Origin: Candidatus Gastranaerophilales bacterium | Lineage (GTDB): Bacteria > Cyanobacteriota > Vampirovibrionia > Gastranaerophilales > Gastranaerophilaceae | Length of the DNA: 36,846 bases | NCBI GenBank assembly: GCA_944323215.1 | Contig: CALURS010000003.1 | Span: 1 to 36,846 of the forward strand | Reading direction: 5' to 3' | Made by a program: the position numbers and the translations under genes | In this document: one piece after another, positions 24,874-32,229 of the stretch | Numbering within the stretch: position 1 is the stretch's first letter | How the letters are laid out: the number at the start of each line of letters is the position of its first letter | Notes under the pieces: generated by a model | What the model saw: only the letters and a program-made list of their open reading frames with translations | What the model was told of the DNA's origin: nothing | Databases searched by the model: none

Positions 24874-25182
24874 ATGCAAAAAAGGCATTTGAAATTGGTT
24901 GTAGTTAATGATGTTAATAATCAAAAAAGGGGATTTTGGGAAGCTCTTATAAACTGGTTTAACAAACCCAGAACTATAGAAATTCCATTTATTGTAACGC
25001 ACATTGAAAAGAAACAAATAGTACAAAATTACTTGACTTTGAAATTCGCTGAATATCAAACAACTACTGGAACGGTGGGATTATTCCCATTGTGTGAAGC
25101 TATGAATGAGGTTGATAGGCTTGAAAAGGCAGGCTTAATAAATGCTTATTACAGAAAAATCAAAAATAAATTAGTTGTTTAA
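24874..25182 (+). CDS. unknown early protein
   Basis: 102 aa. ATG 24874 is preferred because AGGAG (24862-24866) is 7 nt away; the in-frame ATG at 24868 is only 1 nt from it. Mixed alpha/beta, with the hydrophobic start LKLVVVNDVNN, a WEALINWFNKP segment and a basic end. No family recognised. It lies between the ribbon-helix-helix gene and the replication-initiator-like gene. Confidence 0.5.
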   Translation: MQKRHLKLVVVNDVNNQKRGFWEALINWFNKPRTIEIPFIVTHIEKKQIVQNYLTLKFAEYQTTTGTVGLFPLCEAMNEVDRLEKAGLINAYYRKIKNKLVV

Positions 25183-25193
25183 AGGGTTTTAAA

Positions 25194-26072
25194 GTGGGTA
25201 AAACAGAGGCAAATAAGATTATAGAGCCGTTTTTCTCTCACGACAAAGCAGCTCGTGGTGATGAAAAAATTGTACGTATGTTTTATGAGGCAAGAAAACA
25301 ATACGGCAATCTTTCGGAAACAGCATTGAAAGATGCTCTACCTTGGGCATATTACGGATTGTATTGGGGTGTTGTAGAGTACATGCACCGTAATAATTTA
25401 AAGGCAAGCGAACTTGAGATGTTGGCTTATGAGCTGCGTATAGATCCAGAGATACTGTCTGATTTAATGAATAATTACCAATTATTCAGAGAAGAGAATG
25501 GTTGTTATGTTTCTGACCGCATACTGCGAAATCTTGAGTATCAAGCAGAAAAATCCGAACAAAATTCAAAAGCAGCAAAAACACGCTGGGCATTAGCATA
25601 TTTTAAAAAGATATGTCTTGAAGTTTTTGAAAAAGAACTCAAATTAAATAAATCAGAAGTTCCTATTTATTTGGATTATGACGAAACAATAGATGGTTTT
25701 AGGGAGAAGTTACCGGATATTCTGTACACCTTAAAAACATTAAGATTTGAGAATAATCCAAAATTCGTACCAACTATAAACTGGCTTCTTGAATCTAATA
25801 ATCTAGTCAAATTGTTAAATGGTGGGTATGGAAAATTAAAAAGCTGGAAAGAACATAAAGATTATCTGAAAGCTAAAGAGGAAGAAGAAAATGTTAATGC
25901 TGTAAGTTCTGTAGAGGAAGCAATTGAATTGCTACTGGAAAACACAACTTATATAGCCGCAAGTGATCAATGTGTTGTTAATCCTTCCTACTCAGTACTG
26001 TTTGATAAGTTTAATATTTCACGTTCTGAAATAAGAAGAATGAAATTAGAAAGGTTAAAAGCAAATGCTTAA
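25194..26072 (+). CDS. replication initiator-like protein (Lin1244/Lin1753-type N-terminus)
   Basis: 292 aa, GTG start with AAAGGG before it. FFSHDKAARGDEKIVRMFYEARKQYG and WAYYGLYWGVVEYMHRNNL match the N-terminal winged-helix pattern of phage replication proteins of the DUF4373/Lin1244 kind; the next part (LAYELRIDPEILSDLMNNYQLF) fits a second helical unit. The C-terminal half is helical and Lys/Glu rich. It is the only candidate initiator in the window; there is no helicase or polymerase gene, so host replication enzymes would be recruited. Confidence 0.65.
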   Translation: MGKTEANKIIEPFFSHDKAARGDEKIVRMFYEARKQYGNLSETALKDALPWAYYGLYWGVVEYMHRNNLKASELEMLAYELRIDPEILSDLMNNYQLFREENGCYVSDRILRNLEYQAEKSEQNSKAAKTRWALAYFKKICLEVFEKELKLNKSEVPIYLDYDETIDGFREKLPDILYTLKTLRFENNPKFVPTINWLLESNNLVKLLNGGYGKLKSWKEHKDYLKAKEEEENVNAVSSVEEAIELLLENTTYIAASDQCVVNPSYSVLFDKFNISRSEIRRMKLERLKANA

Positions 26073-26556
26073 AAAGGATATGCAAAAAGAAATAAAAAAA
26101 TATATAGGTAAAATTTTTTATTTTGATGTTGAAACAAAAAATATTTATCCTGCAAATTGGATAACTTCAACATCAGATTACGATCATTATTCTTTTGAGC
26201 TTCATCATATCGTACCTTTCACGGATTGGGAAAAGAATATAAAAAATGTTCAAAATGTCGTTAAAGAGAATGCCCTAATATTGTTACCTAAAATGATGCA
26301 TCAGCATCTTGAAAATCCAATTTATAAACTTGACAAAATACATTTTGAAAAAATATATGGTATAAACCCAGATGTACTATTGTTTGATATAAATTCAAGA
26401 CAGGAAAGAACCTGCGAAATTTTGAATTTTAGACAATCCAACTTGGCGGATATACATTCCTTAAGTAACTCCGCCAATTTCCTTTTAACAGAAGATGATT
26501 TAACTTGTTTTGATTCGATATATGACAACTCACGAAAGGATGTGTGTTATGCCTAA
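26065..26556 (+). CDS. HNH-type nuclease-like protein
   Basis: 163 aa, overlapping the previous gene by 8 nt. ELHHIVPF (His47-His48), ENALILLP (Asn69) and MMHQHL (His79, His81) follow the order of an HNH ββα-metal motif, without the zinc-binding cysteines of many HNH enzymes. Position after the initiator-like gene suggests a role in replication or recombination rather than homing. Divergent from textbook HNH, so activity is uncertain. Confidence 0.55.
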   Translation: MLKKDMQKEIKKYIGKIFYFDVETKNIYPANWITSTSDYDHYSFELHHIVPFTDWEKNIKNVQNVVKENALILLPKMMHQHLENPIYKLDKIHFEKIYGINPDVLLFDINSRQERTCEILNFRQSNLADIHSLSNSANFLLTEDDLTCFDSIYDNSRKDVCYA

Positions 26557-27106
26557 ATATAGTTTTACATCCAAACGAAGTGATTATTTAACGCCTGCGT
26601 GGTTTTACGAAAAAGTGTTAGATGAGGCAGGGCTTACAATGTTTGATTGTGATGTTTGTTGCAGTATATTTAACATTCCTGCACATTTCAGATATCGTCA
26701 AGATGGTTTATATCTCAATTCTGGGAATAGAATATCTGAAAATGATGGTTTAAAAGGTACTTGGTTTCCTGTGAATTGGTGCAATCCGCCTTTTAAGATT
26801 GCTGATAAGTTTGTTTATAAAGCCCTTGCCGAACAAAAAAAAGGGCATACAACTTACATGTTGCTCCCTGTGAGAACTGAAACTGATTATTGGTATAACG
26901 GAATTTATAAAGAGGGAAAGCCTCGTCATAATATTGATGTAATGTTCTTGAAAAAGGGCTTATGTTTTGTTGATCCCGAAACAGGCAAGTATGTTCAGAT
27001 GCGAAAGAAAATGCCTAACGGTAAATATAAAACGGTTGACGGAGTTTTTAAAGAGGGGCTTGCTCTTGTTGTGATTAAGGGGAATAAGGAGTGTTTAGAT
27101 GCGTAG
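26549..27106 (+). CDS. phage DNA N6-adenine methyltransferase, Dam-like (copy 1)
   Basis: 185 aa from ATG 26549 (AAAGGA site); 13 upstream codons are open but overlap the HNH gene. FTSKRSDYLTPAWFYEKVLDEAG, FDCDVCCS, NIPAHF and WCNPPF (catalytic NPPF at 79-82) are the signature of the phage Dam family (PF05869 type). It would methylate adenine in phage DNA, probably to evade restriction. It overlaps both neighbours by 8 nt. A second Dam-like gene is at 32230. Confidence 0.8.
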   Translation: MPKYSFTSKRSDYLTPAWFYEKVLDEAGLTMFDCDVCCSIFNIPAHFRYRQDGLYLNSGNRISENDGLKGTWFPVNWCNPPFKIADKFVYKALAEQKKGHTTYMLLPVRTETDYWYNGIYKEGKPRHNIDVMFLKKGLCFVDPETGKYVQMRKKMPNGKYKTVDGVFKEGLALVVIKGNKECLDA

Positions 27107-27395
27107 AAGAAAGAAGGTGGCAAAATGTACTCATAATATTCTGTTGATCGATACTGTGATTACAGAAATACTTGAGCTAAATAAGGAATATGCGGAAAGA
27201 ATAAAAAATGTTTTTAAGTGTGCAAGCAGTACAGGTGAAGATAGGTTCTGTGTATTATGGGGCAGAAGTAATATTTCAGTAGGTGATAGGGTACAAATGA
27301 AAGGCAGAATGAAAGATGATATTTTTCTTGCTTGGAGTTTGATAATTATGAAAAAGGCTAAAAATGAGTGTGATGGTGAAAAATCTCAATGTTAA
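27099..27395 (+). CDS. small OB-fold-like protein
   Basis: 98 aa, AAGGAG site. After a basic start (MRRRKKVAK) and a helix (ITEILELNKEYAERIK), the second half RFCVLWGRSNISVGDRVQMKGRMKDDIFLAWSL has the strand order and VGDRVxxKGR turn of an OB fold. A single-strand DNA or RNA binding role in early metabolism is plausible. The OB part is short (about 50 residues). Confidence 0.5.
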   Translation: MRRRKKVAKCTHNILLIDTVITEILELNKEYAERIKNVFKCASSTGEDRFCVLWGRSNISVGDRVQMKGRMKDDIFLAWSLIIMKKAKNECDGEKSQC

Positions 27396-27510
27396 ATTAT
27401 TTAAACTTTTTGTCAGCTTAATGTCTGATGAGAAGCTGTATATGTTATTTGGAATCATTATTGATGAAATGAATGCAAGAAGAAAATCAAAAAATGATGG
27501 ACATATTTAA
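27364..27510 (+). CDS. 48-aa overlapping small protein
   Basis: Starts ATG 27364 with AAAAAGG ahead and overlaps the previous gene by 32 nt and the next by 38 nt. NVKLFKLFVSLMSDEKLYMLF forms an amphipathic helix, then IIIDEMNARRKSKNDGHI. It bridges two otherwise separated cistrons, so it may couple their translation. Family unknown. Confidence 0.5.
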   Translation: MSVMVKNLNVKLFKLFVSLMSDEKLYMLFGIIIDEMNARRKSKNDGHI

Positions 27511-27721
27511 AACTGAGCGTGAATTTTATCAAAGATTTCCAAGTAGATTTTATATCTGTACAAATTGCGGATATATGAATCCGGATCCATATAATTGTCA
27601 AAGATGTGGATGGCGTGCAGATGGACTACTAAAAACTATGGACAAGGGTTATAAATATGCAATTGCCAAAACCGGAGAAATTAAAGAAATTTTTAGACCA
27701 ATAGAATTGGAGAAAGGGTAA
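27473..27721 (+). CDS. zinc-ribbon protein
   Basis: 82 aa. FPSRFYICTNCGYMNPDPYNCQRCGW has two CxxC knuckles (about residues 29-32 and 42-45), a rubredoxin-like zinc ribbon. A short C-terminal part (KYAIAKTGEIKEIFRP) follows. Ribosome site is weak; ATG 27494 is an alternative. Probably binds nucleic acid or a protein partner. Confidence 0.6.
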   Translation: MQEENQKMMDIFKTEREFYQRFPSRFYICTNCGYMNPDPYNCQRCGWRADGLLKTMDKGYKYAIAKTGEIKEIFRPIELEKG

Positions 27722-27724
27722 CAG

Positions 27725-28126
27725 GTGAAAAATTTAATGGCTGAAAAAGAAGAAGAACGGACTGCAGAAACCGTTGCTTGCAGTGATGAGCAAGAGATTT
27801 TATTTGAAAATATCCTTGCAGAAGTTAGAGCTTCAAACTGCAAAGACAAAACAAGATTTTTAATTGATTCCGTTAATGACGAAATAAAAGATGTCATGCA
27901 GGCAATCAATAAATATGGCAAAGACGGACAAATAAAAATCACTCTGAAATTTAAGTGCGTACAAGCTAATGAAATACTTGTTTCCGCTGAGATTGAAGGG
28001 AAAAAGCCTAAAGGACAGGCTACCGGAACAAAAATGTTCAGAGATTTAAAAGGTCGTTTATATTTAGACGATCCAAATCAGATGGCATTGTTTGATAAAA
28101 ACAATGTCCGCTCAATAAAAAGATAG
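27725..28126 (+). CDS. conserved phage early protein of unknown function
   Basis: 133 aa. GTG 27725 follows GAGAAAGGGTAACAG; ATG 27737 is an alternative. The acidic N-terminus is followed by FLIDSVNDEIKDVMQAINKYGKDGQIKITLKFK, then beta strands, and an ending KMFRDLKGRLYLDDPNQMALF. I have an impression of similar proteins before DUF2303-like genes in prophages, and that is the case here. Confidence 0.55.
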   Translation: MKNLMAEKEEERTAETVACSDEQEILFENILAEVRASNCKDKTRFLIDSVNDEIKDVMQAINKYGKDGQIKITLKFKCVQANEILVSAEIEGKKPKGQATGTKMFRDLKGRLYLDDPNQMALFDKNNVRSIKR

Positions 28127-28156
28127 TTAGTATAAGTAATGTTAAAGGAGTTAAAA

Positions 28157-28957
28157 ATGCTAAAAGAATTTGTAAATGATGTTATTTTAAGAAATCGACC
28201 AGAACATACTATTATTGAGGAATACGGTGCTTATTTCGGTTCAAAACAATATGAAGGAACATACTCTGATACTGATAAAGTATATAAAATCAAAAAAAAT
28301 GAGTGTGTTGACAATAAAGTACGTTCAGCAAAGGCTTTTATTGAATACATAAAAGAAGAATTAAAACGCAGAAAAAATACTACCGGATTATTTGCAACAG
28401 CTAGAATACACATGCAAGGCGGTAATTTTAGAGCAGATTGTAATTATAATGAAGGTTGCTGCTTATATGAAAGATTGTATTCAGAACAATTTAATACATT
28501 AGAAGCTTATAATGGTCAAGTGCTTGACCATGAAGGATTTTTGATAATGCTTCAAAAACTTAAACCAAGTATAAAAGATTTTTCAGAACTTTATAAAAGA
28601 TGTTCTAAAATAAGAATTGTTGGGCGTTCAGAAGTTAATTCTACTCCAATATTTGACGATTCGGGAGAAGCTGAAAGTGGTTATCGTTGCCAATACAGAC
28701 TTAGTGATGGTACAGATGAAGAAGCTGTACTTCCTGCTGATTTCTATGTGTCTTTGCCTTTTGTAAAAGCTGGAGAAAGACAATATACATATCATGTAGA
28801 ATTACTTTTCTTTAACACAAAAAGCAGTGAAATTGCAGTCAAAGTTCAAGTAACAGATTGGGAAACTAATTTTGAGCAAGCCATTATTGACGAGGCTGCA
28901 GATATAAAAGAAGCATTATCTGAATATGCAGATCTGTTGGTATTAGCAGATTTCTAA
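28157..28957 (+). CDS. DUF2303-like phage protein
   Basis: 266 aa from ATG 28157, 6 nt after AAAGGAG; the frame opens 6 codons earlier without a site. The order matches the DUF2303 layout: central FLIMLQKLKPSIKDFSELYKRC, then a GYRCQYRLSDGTDEEAVLPADFYV beta part with LPFVKAGERQYTYHVELLF. Function is unknown; the family is typical of prophage early regions near recombination genes. The structured RNA candidate follows directly. Confidence 0.6.
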   Translation: MLKEFVNDVILRNRPEHTIIEEYGAYFGSKQYEGTYSDTDKVYKIKKNECVDNKVRSAKAFIEYIKEELKRRKNTTGLFATARIHMQGGNFRADCNYNEGCCLYERLYSEQFNTLEAYNGQVLDHEGFLIMLQKLKPSIKDFSELYKRCSKIRIVGRSEVNSTPIFDDSGEAESGYRCQYRLSDGTDEEAVLPADFYVSLPFVKAGERQYTYHVELLFFNTKSSEIAVKVQVTDWETNFEQAIIDEAADIKEALSEYADLLVLADF

Positions 28958-28960
28958 AAA

Positions 28961-29063
28961 GAATGCCAGGGGGAGAGGAACGAGCCGTATATCTTGAATG
29001 TGATATTTAGCCCTGTGTCAAGTTGGTATTTATAGACACAAAACAGTTCCACCCCTTAAGGGG
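28961..29063 (+). ncRNA. candidate structured RNA / riboswitch-like leader
   Basis: The 140-nt gap between two genes folds by eye into a three-way junction. Closing stem: GGGG (28970-28973) with CCCC (29052-29055), and GGAAC (28977-28981) with GTTCC (29046-29050). Inner stems: ATATC (28989-28993) with GATAT (29002-29006), and TGTGTC (29014-29019) with GACACA (29035-29040). The same CCCC can instead pair with GGGG (29060-29063), so closing stem and downstream hairpin exclude each other. A known class could not be assigned. Confidence 0.45.
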
Positions 29064-29097
29064 TTGTTTGTACTAAGAGAAAAAGGAGAATTAAAAA

Positions 29098-29451
29098 ATG
29101 GAAAACAACATTGTAAAAACAATTTTGCAGGCGGATTTAAGATTTACTTATCCAGTGAATATGTCTGAGTTTAACCAAAGAGTGCTAAAGGTTGATGATG
29201 TCAATAATGCAAGAAAAGAATATTTAAGAGAAAAATCTCCGGCAGAAGAAAAGATTATTGAAATTTTTGACAATCTTGAAAAAGAATTATCAGAATTAGG
29301 TTATACGTGTGTAAAAAACCTTACTTATTCTTACGAAGAAAATCCAAGTAGTATGCTTAAAAATCTTTTAAAGGACACTCTTTTAGCCTCTGATATCCCT
29401 ACCCCCCCCATTCAAAAAATAATAACAATTCCGAAACAGGCGGTTCTGTGA
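29098..29451 (+). CDS. unknown early protein with C8 tract near its end
   Basis: 117 aa, AAAAGGAG site. N-terminus NNIVKTILQADLRFTYPV; middle is helical and acidic (SPAEEKIIEIFDNLEKELSELG). The last 20 residues follow a run of eight C (29402-29409). In the -1 frame after the tract translation would end in HSKNNNNSETGGSVN; in the +1 frame it stops after three codons. No family recognised. Confidence 0.5.
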   Translation: MENNIVKTILQADLRFTYPVNMSEFNQRVLKVDDVNNARKEYLREKSPAEEKIIEIFDNLEKELSELGYTCVKNLTYSYEENPSSMLKNLLKDTLLASDIPTPPIQKIITIPKQAVL

Positions 29452-29483
29452 ACTGAACTGCCTGTATATAAGTAAAACTTATA
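29437..29483 (+). other. two hairpins after the C-tract gene
   Basis: CAGGCGGTTC (29437-29446) pairs with GAACTGCCTG (29455-29464), ten pairs with one G-U; TATAAG (29467-29472) pairs with CTTATA (29478-29483). The first overlaps the stop codon. No T run, so processing, stability or partial termination are equally possible. Confidence 0.5.
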
Positions 29484-29501
29484 CTGATGAGGAATAGATA
29501 G

Positions 29502-29723
29502 ATGGCAAAAAACAGCAAAAAGAAAAGTAAAAAGGAAACTATAACTATCTTAAAGATAGACTATGATTTTCTTATTGCTCAAAATGAGCAATTGAAAAAA
29601 CGAAACCGAGAATTACAAACTCTTCTGAAAGGTAGAAGTCGTGGCGTTATCGGAGTTATTGATTCTATAGGTAAAACCGTTCTTGATAAGTATGTAGGAA
29701 GGAGTAATAAGAATGAGTATTAA
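29502..29723 (+). CDS. small basic coiled-coil protein
   Basis: 73 aa, GAGGAAT site. A Lys-rich head (MAKNSKKKSKKE) precedes DYDFLIAQNEQLKKRNRELQ, a short coiled coil; the end is GVIGVIDSIGKTVLDKYVG. Overlaps the next gene by 11 nt. Function unknown. Confidence 0.5.
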   Translation: MAKNSKKKSKKETITILKIDYDFLIAQNEQLKKRNRELQTLLKGRSRGVIGVIDSIGKTVLDKYVGRSNKNEY

Positions 29724-30030
29724 AGATGGAATACTTGATTTACCTATAAAAAAATATTGGTTTAACAAAATAAAAGCCGGAGAGAAAACCCATGAGTATA
29801 GGAATGCTGCAAACTGGGATAATAAATTAGGCAATGGAAAATATGCACGCTATACCACAATAAGATTCCGGCAAGGACAAGTGGTAAAATCAACCGATAA
29901 GTGCAAAGTTCTATATGCAAAAATAAAATCTGTAAAAGTTGTTGATGGAATAAACACCGATTTAAAAGTGAAAAATCAAGTTTTTGATATTGAATTTGAA
30001 TTATTAAACACTGGGAAAATTGATGATTAA
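29713..30030 (+). CDS. ASCH/PUA-like domain protein
   Basis: 105 aa. LDLPIKKYWFNKIKAGEKTHEYR is the usual ASCH opening (strand, helix, then GEKTxExR), followed by TTIRFRQGQVV and KVLYAKIKSVKVV strands. ASCH domains bind RNA or modified nucleic acids; in phages their targets are mostly unknown. It is short and stands alone. Confidence 0.65.
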   Translation: MSIKDGILDLPIKKYWFNKIKAGEKTHEYRNAANWDNKLGNGKYARYTTIRFRQGQVVKSTDKCKVLYAKIKSVKVVDGINTDLKVKNQVFDIEFELLNTGKIDD

Positions 30031-30208
30031 CAACAGAATAAATTTTGCGACAAGTATCGCTAATGAAGTAATGAAAAATCCAGAAGCTGCAATAAATTTT
30101 ATATGCTGTGTAGCAGATGAAGTTAGTGTTACTGATCTAATAAGAATACAGGCAATTTTTTTTAAATCTCTAAAAGAAATTCCTACAAAAACAAATATGA
30201 ATAATTGA
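30020..30208 (+). CDS. unknown 62-aa helical protein
   Basis: Overlaps the ASCH gene by 11 nt, GGGAAA ahead of ATGATG. Helical (FATSIANEVMKNPEAAINFICCVADEVS), no clear membrane segment. Family unknown. Confidence 0.45.
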   Translation: MMINNRINFATSIANEVMKNPEAAINFICCVADEVSVTDLIRIQAIFFKSLKEIPTKTNMNN

Positions 30209-30216
30209 AAGGAAAA

Positions 30217-30375
30217 ATGATGTCAAAAATTTGTGTAATTATTTTAATAATAGCAATTTTATATTTGCTTTTTGCCCCATTACGTTATGCAAAAAAAATG
30301 GGAGCTAGTGAGTGTATGTTTTCACGAGATCCAATAATGTGTACAAATATAAAATTACAAAATCGTTTTAAATAA
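30217..30375 (+). CDS. 52-aa single-pass membrane protein
   Basis: GAAAGGA precedes ATG 30217. CVIILIIAILYLLFAPL is a membrane segment near residues 6-22; the rest is basic with Cys residues (SECMF, IMCTN). Early membrane miniproteins of phages often act on the host envelope or superinfection, but nothing specific points to a role here. Confidence 0.6.
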   Translation: MMSKICVIILIIAILYLLFAPLRYAKKMGASECMFSRDPIMCTNIKLQNRFK

Positions 30376-30385
30376 GGAGAAAAAG

Positions 30386-30679
30386 GTGAGAAGTTTATTT
30401 GTTATGTGGGGTAAACGCCCAGGGAAAAACACTTTAAAAAAACAGTTTGATGCCATTGTAGAGGGGTATCGAAAACGTATAGAACAAGGAGCTAAGCCTT
30501 CTGATATGTATATTCTAGTATCACAAGAAGCTGGTAGATTACTTGAGTATATATGTATAAAAGAATCAAACCTTTCGTATGATGCAGCATTTCTCGAAAA
30601 TGTTTTAGGAATTCCTGTTGAGATTGATTCAGCCCAAGAGGGGTTTACTCTTGAATTAAGGTGTAATGAAATTTCTTAA
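30386..30679 (+). CDS. unknown early protein, paralogue-like to the next gene
   Basis: 97 aa, GTG start after AAGGAGAAAAAG. Helical first half (LKKQFDAIVEGYRKRIEQG), then YILVSQEAGRLLEYIC and an ending LGIPVEIDSAQEGFTLEL. The LG-[IL]-PV-x-x-D...F-x-[LI] ending also closes the next protein, so the two may be diverged copies. Family unknown. Confidence 0.5.
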   Translation: MRSLFVMWGKRPGKNTLKKQFDAIVEGYRKRIEQGAKPSDMYILVSQEAGRLLEYICIKESNLSYDAAFLENVLGIPVEIDSAQEGFTLELRCNEIS

Positions 30680-30705
30680 AATTAAAATTTAGAGGTGGTA
30701 GACAA

Positions 30706-30939
30706 ATGCAATCTGTAGAACAACAAACCAGAAATCTTATTGAAAGTATATATAACAAAATAGCAAGGGTAAAGAACTGTAACTTGGAACCTAAAAGCAT
30801 AATACTTAATGATAAGAATTTAACCATGTTAAAGTGTGCATTTTGGGCATATAACCTTTCATATACTAAACCTGTGCAAGTATTAGGCTTACCAGTAATT
30901 GTAGACAATGATATTAAGGAATTTCAGATAGGAGTATAG
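30706..30939 (+). CDS. unknown early protein, paralogue-like to the previous gene
   Basis: 77 aa, AGAGGTGG site. VEQQTRNLIESIYNKIARV, then SIILNDKNLTMLKCAFW and the ending LGLPVIVDNDIKEFQIGV. Same layout as the preceding protein but shorter at the N-terminus. Function unknown. Confidence 0.5.
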   Translation: MQSVEQQTRNLIESIYNKIARVKNCNLEPKSIILNDKNLTMLKCAFWAYNLSYTKPVQVLGLPVIVDNDIKEFQIGV

Positions 30940-30941
30940 TA

Positions 30942-31142
30942 ATGACAGAGTATTTACAACAACAAACAAAAGAAGCCGAAACAATGAATTTCTGGACTGA
31001 TTTTATAAATAAAGAACCAGAAAATTTCAAAACACAATATAAAAAACTGGGTTTATTAGAACAATGTAAGTTGAGAGCATTTATTCAAGTTAGGGATAGT
31101 AAGCTTTATAAGACAATGCTCAATGTTTTAGGAGAAGAATAA
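30942..31142 (+). CDS. unknown 66-aa helical protein
   Basis: ATAGGAGTATAGTAATG start; last base overlaps the next start (TAATG). Helical, KFKTQYKKLGLLEQ-like core (FKTQYKKLGLLEQCKLRAF). No family recognised. Confidence 0.45.
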   Translation: MTEYLQQQTKEAETMNFWTDFINKEPENFKTQYKKLGLLEQCKLRAFIQVRDSKLYKTMLNVLGEE

Positions 31143-31630
31143 TGACAGATAAAGACATAAAAGATTATTGTAAGAATTGTGATGTTGAACCACCTGCTAT
31201 GAGGTTCAAATGTCCAGAGTGTGAGCACAATCCAAATAACGAGAATAATTTTGCTAAGGACATAAATGTCCCTCACAAAGAACAGATAATAATTGACGGA
31301 GTTGACGTAAGCGAATGTGAGTACCTTAAATACGATAAAATCGGTTGCAGTGCAGACGATTGTTATTGTCTAGGAAACGACTGCTACTTCAAGCAGCTTG
31401 CCCGTAAGACGCAGGAGTGCGAGGAGCTGAAAAAAGGACTTGATTTGTATAAAACTTGGTATCGAGCAAAGCATGATGATATTAAAAATTATTTAGGTCG
31501 TTGTTATAATGCTCTTGAAGAGATTAGGAAGATTATTGCTTCTACAGATGTAAGAACAAGACCGAAATTATATGACTTTGAGCAGGATAATAAAATCCTA
31601 GATATCATTAGCAAAGTGAGGATGCCATGA
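31142..31630 (+). CDS. Cys-rich protein with coiled-coil cassette
   Basis: 162 aa, GGAGAAGAATAATG. N-terminus YCKNCDVEPPAMRFKCPECEHN has CxxC pairs; the middle IIIDGVDVSECEYLKY, then DDCYCLGNDCYFKQLARKTQECEELKK and a helical end. The DGVDVSxCEY...CYxKQLxRKxQECExLK pattern is familiar to me from gut metagenome proteins, but I cannot check it. Bases 31380-31445 are clearly richer in G+C than the surroundings, which suggests exchange of this segment. The role may be zinc-dependent structure. Confidence 0.55.
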   Translation: MTDKDIKDYCKNCDVEPPAMRFKCPECEHNPNNENNFAKDINVPHKEQIIIDGVDVSECEYLKYDKIGCSADDCYCLGNDCYFKQLARKTQECEELKKGLDLYKTWYRAKHDDIKNYLGRCYNALEEIRKIIASTDVRTRPKLYDFEQDNKILDIISKVRMP

Positions 31631-32001
31631 TTAACCTATCAAAAGAACTGTGCGAGATTTGCGAGATTGAACCGCATGAGGATAAATATTGCTTTTGGGA
31701 ATGTAAAAATCCGGAGTTAGAAAATAAACCCTGCAATAATACAGAATGCCCACATTATAGGGATAATAAGTATTATATAAATTTTAAAGAGCCCGATAAT
31801 TTTATGAAACTGTTCAGTTTACCTATCAAAATTAAAAGCAGTGAACCAACGGAAACTATAATTCACATTTTGTCAAGGCATTTTCATATTTTTGATGTTG
31901 AAGATTTTCTAAGTGCTTTATGCAAATATCTTACAGGATATAACGATTATGGTGCACAAATTATTGAAGCAATCAAAGAAACGGAGTGGGTGTATGGATA
32001 A
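31627..32001 (+). CDS. Cys-rich unknown protein
   Basis: 124 aa, GAGGATGCC before ATG; overlaps the previous gene by 4 nt. The first 45 residues carry CEICEIEPHEDKYCFWEC and CNNTECPHY, two possible metal knots; the second half is helical (FDVEDFLSALCKYLTG). The CEIEPHE/CDVEPPA similarity to the previous protein's N-terminus points to a shared zinc module. Confidence 0.5.
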   Translation: MINLSKELCEICEIEPHEDKYCFWECKNPELENKPCNNTECPHYRDNKYYINFKEPDNFMKLFSLPIKIKSSEPTETIIHILSRHFHIFDVEDFLSALCKYLTGYNDYGAQIIEAIKETEWVYG

Positions 32002-32227
32002 TATTAAGTTAGTTCAAAAAATGATTGCAAAAAATAAAGCAAGTGATAAGCAGTGCATGAATTGTAAGCATTATATAAAAAATTATAAAGATGACTATAC
32101 GTTAAAACATTTCGGTTATGGTGAGGCTAAGTATAGATCTGCTTGTAGTTGGGGTGGTAATTACGGTTTTGTTTCTCATAATCCAGCGGCAACTTGCAAC
32201 AGGTATGAAACAAAAAGGAATATATAA
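31994..32227 (+). CDS. small Cys-rich protein
   Basis: 77 aa from ATG 31994 (GGAGTGGGTGT site), overlapping the previous gene by 8 nt. The frame opens 27 codons earlier within that gene, without a site. QCMNCKHYIKNYKDD and ACSWGG...TCNRYE give four Cys in a compact metal-binding or disulphide pattern. Function unknown. Confidence 0.5.
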   Translation: MDNIKLVQKMIAKNKASDKQCMNCKHYIKNYKDDYTLKHFGYGEAKYRSACSWGGNYGFVSHNPAATCNRYETKRNI

Positions 32228-32229
32228 AA

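Noticed and set aside
28981..29010. GAGCCGTAT resembles the start of group II intron domain V
   Set aside because: The matching 3' strand of domain V (GTACGGTTC) is absent and there is no intron-encoded protein or other domain.
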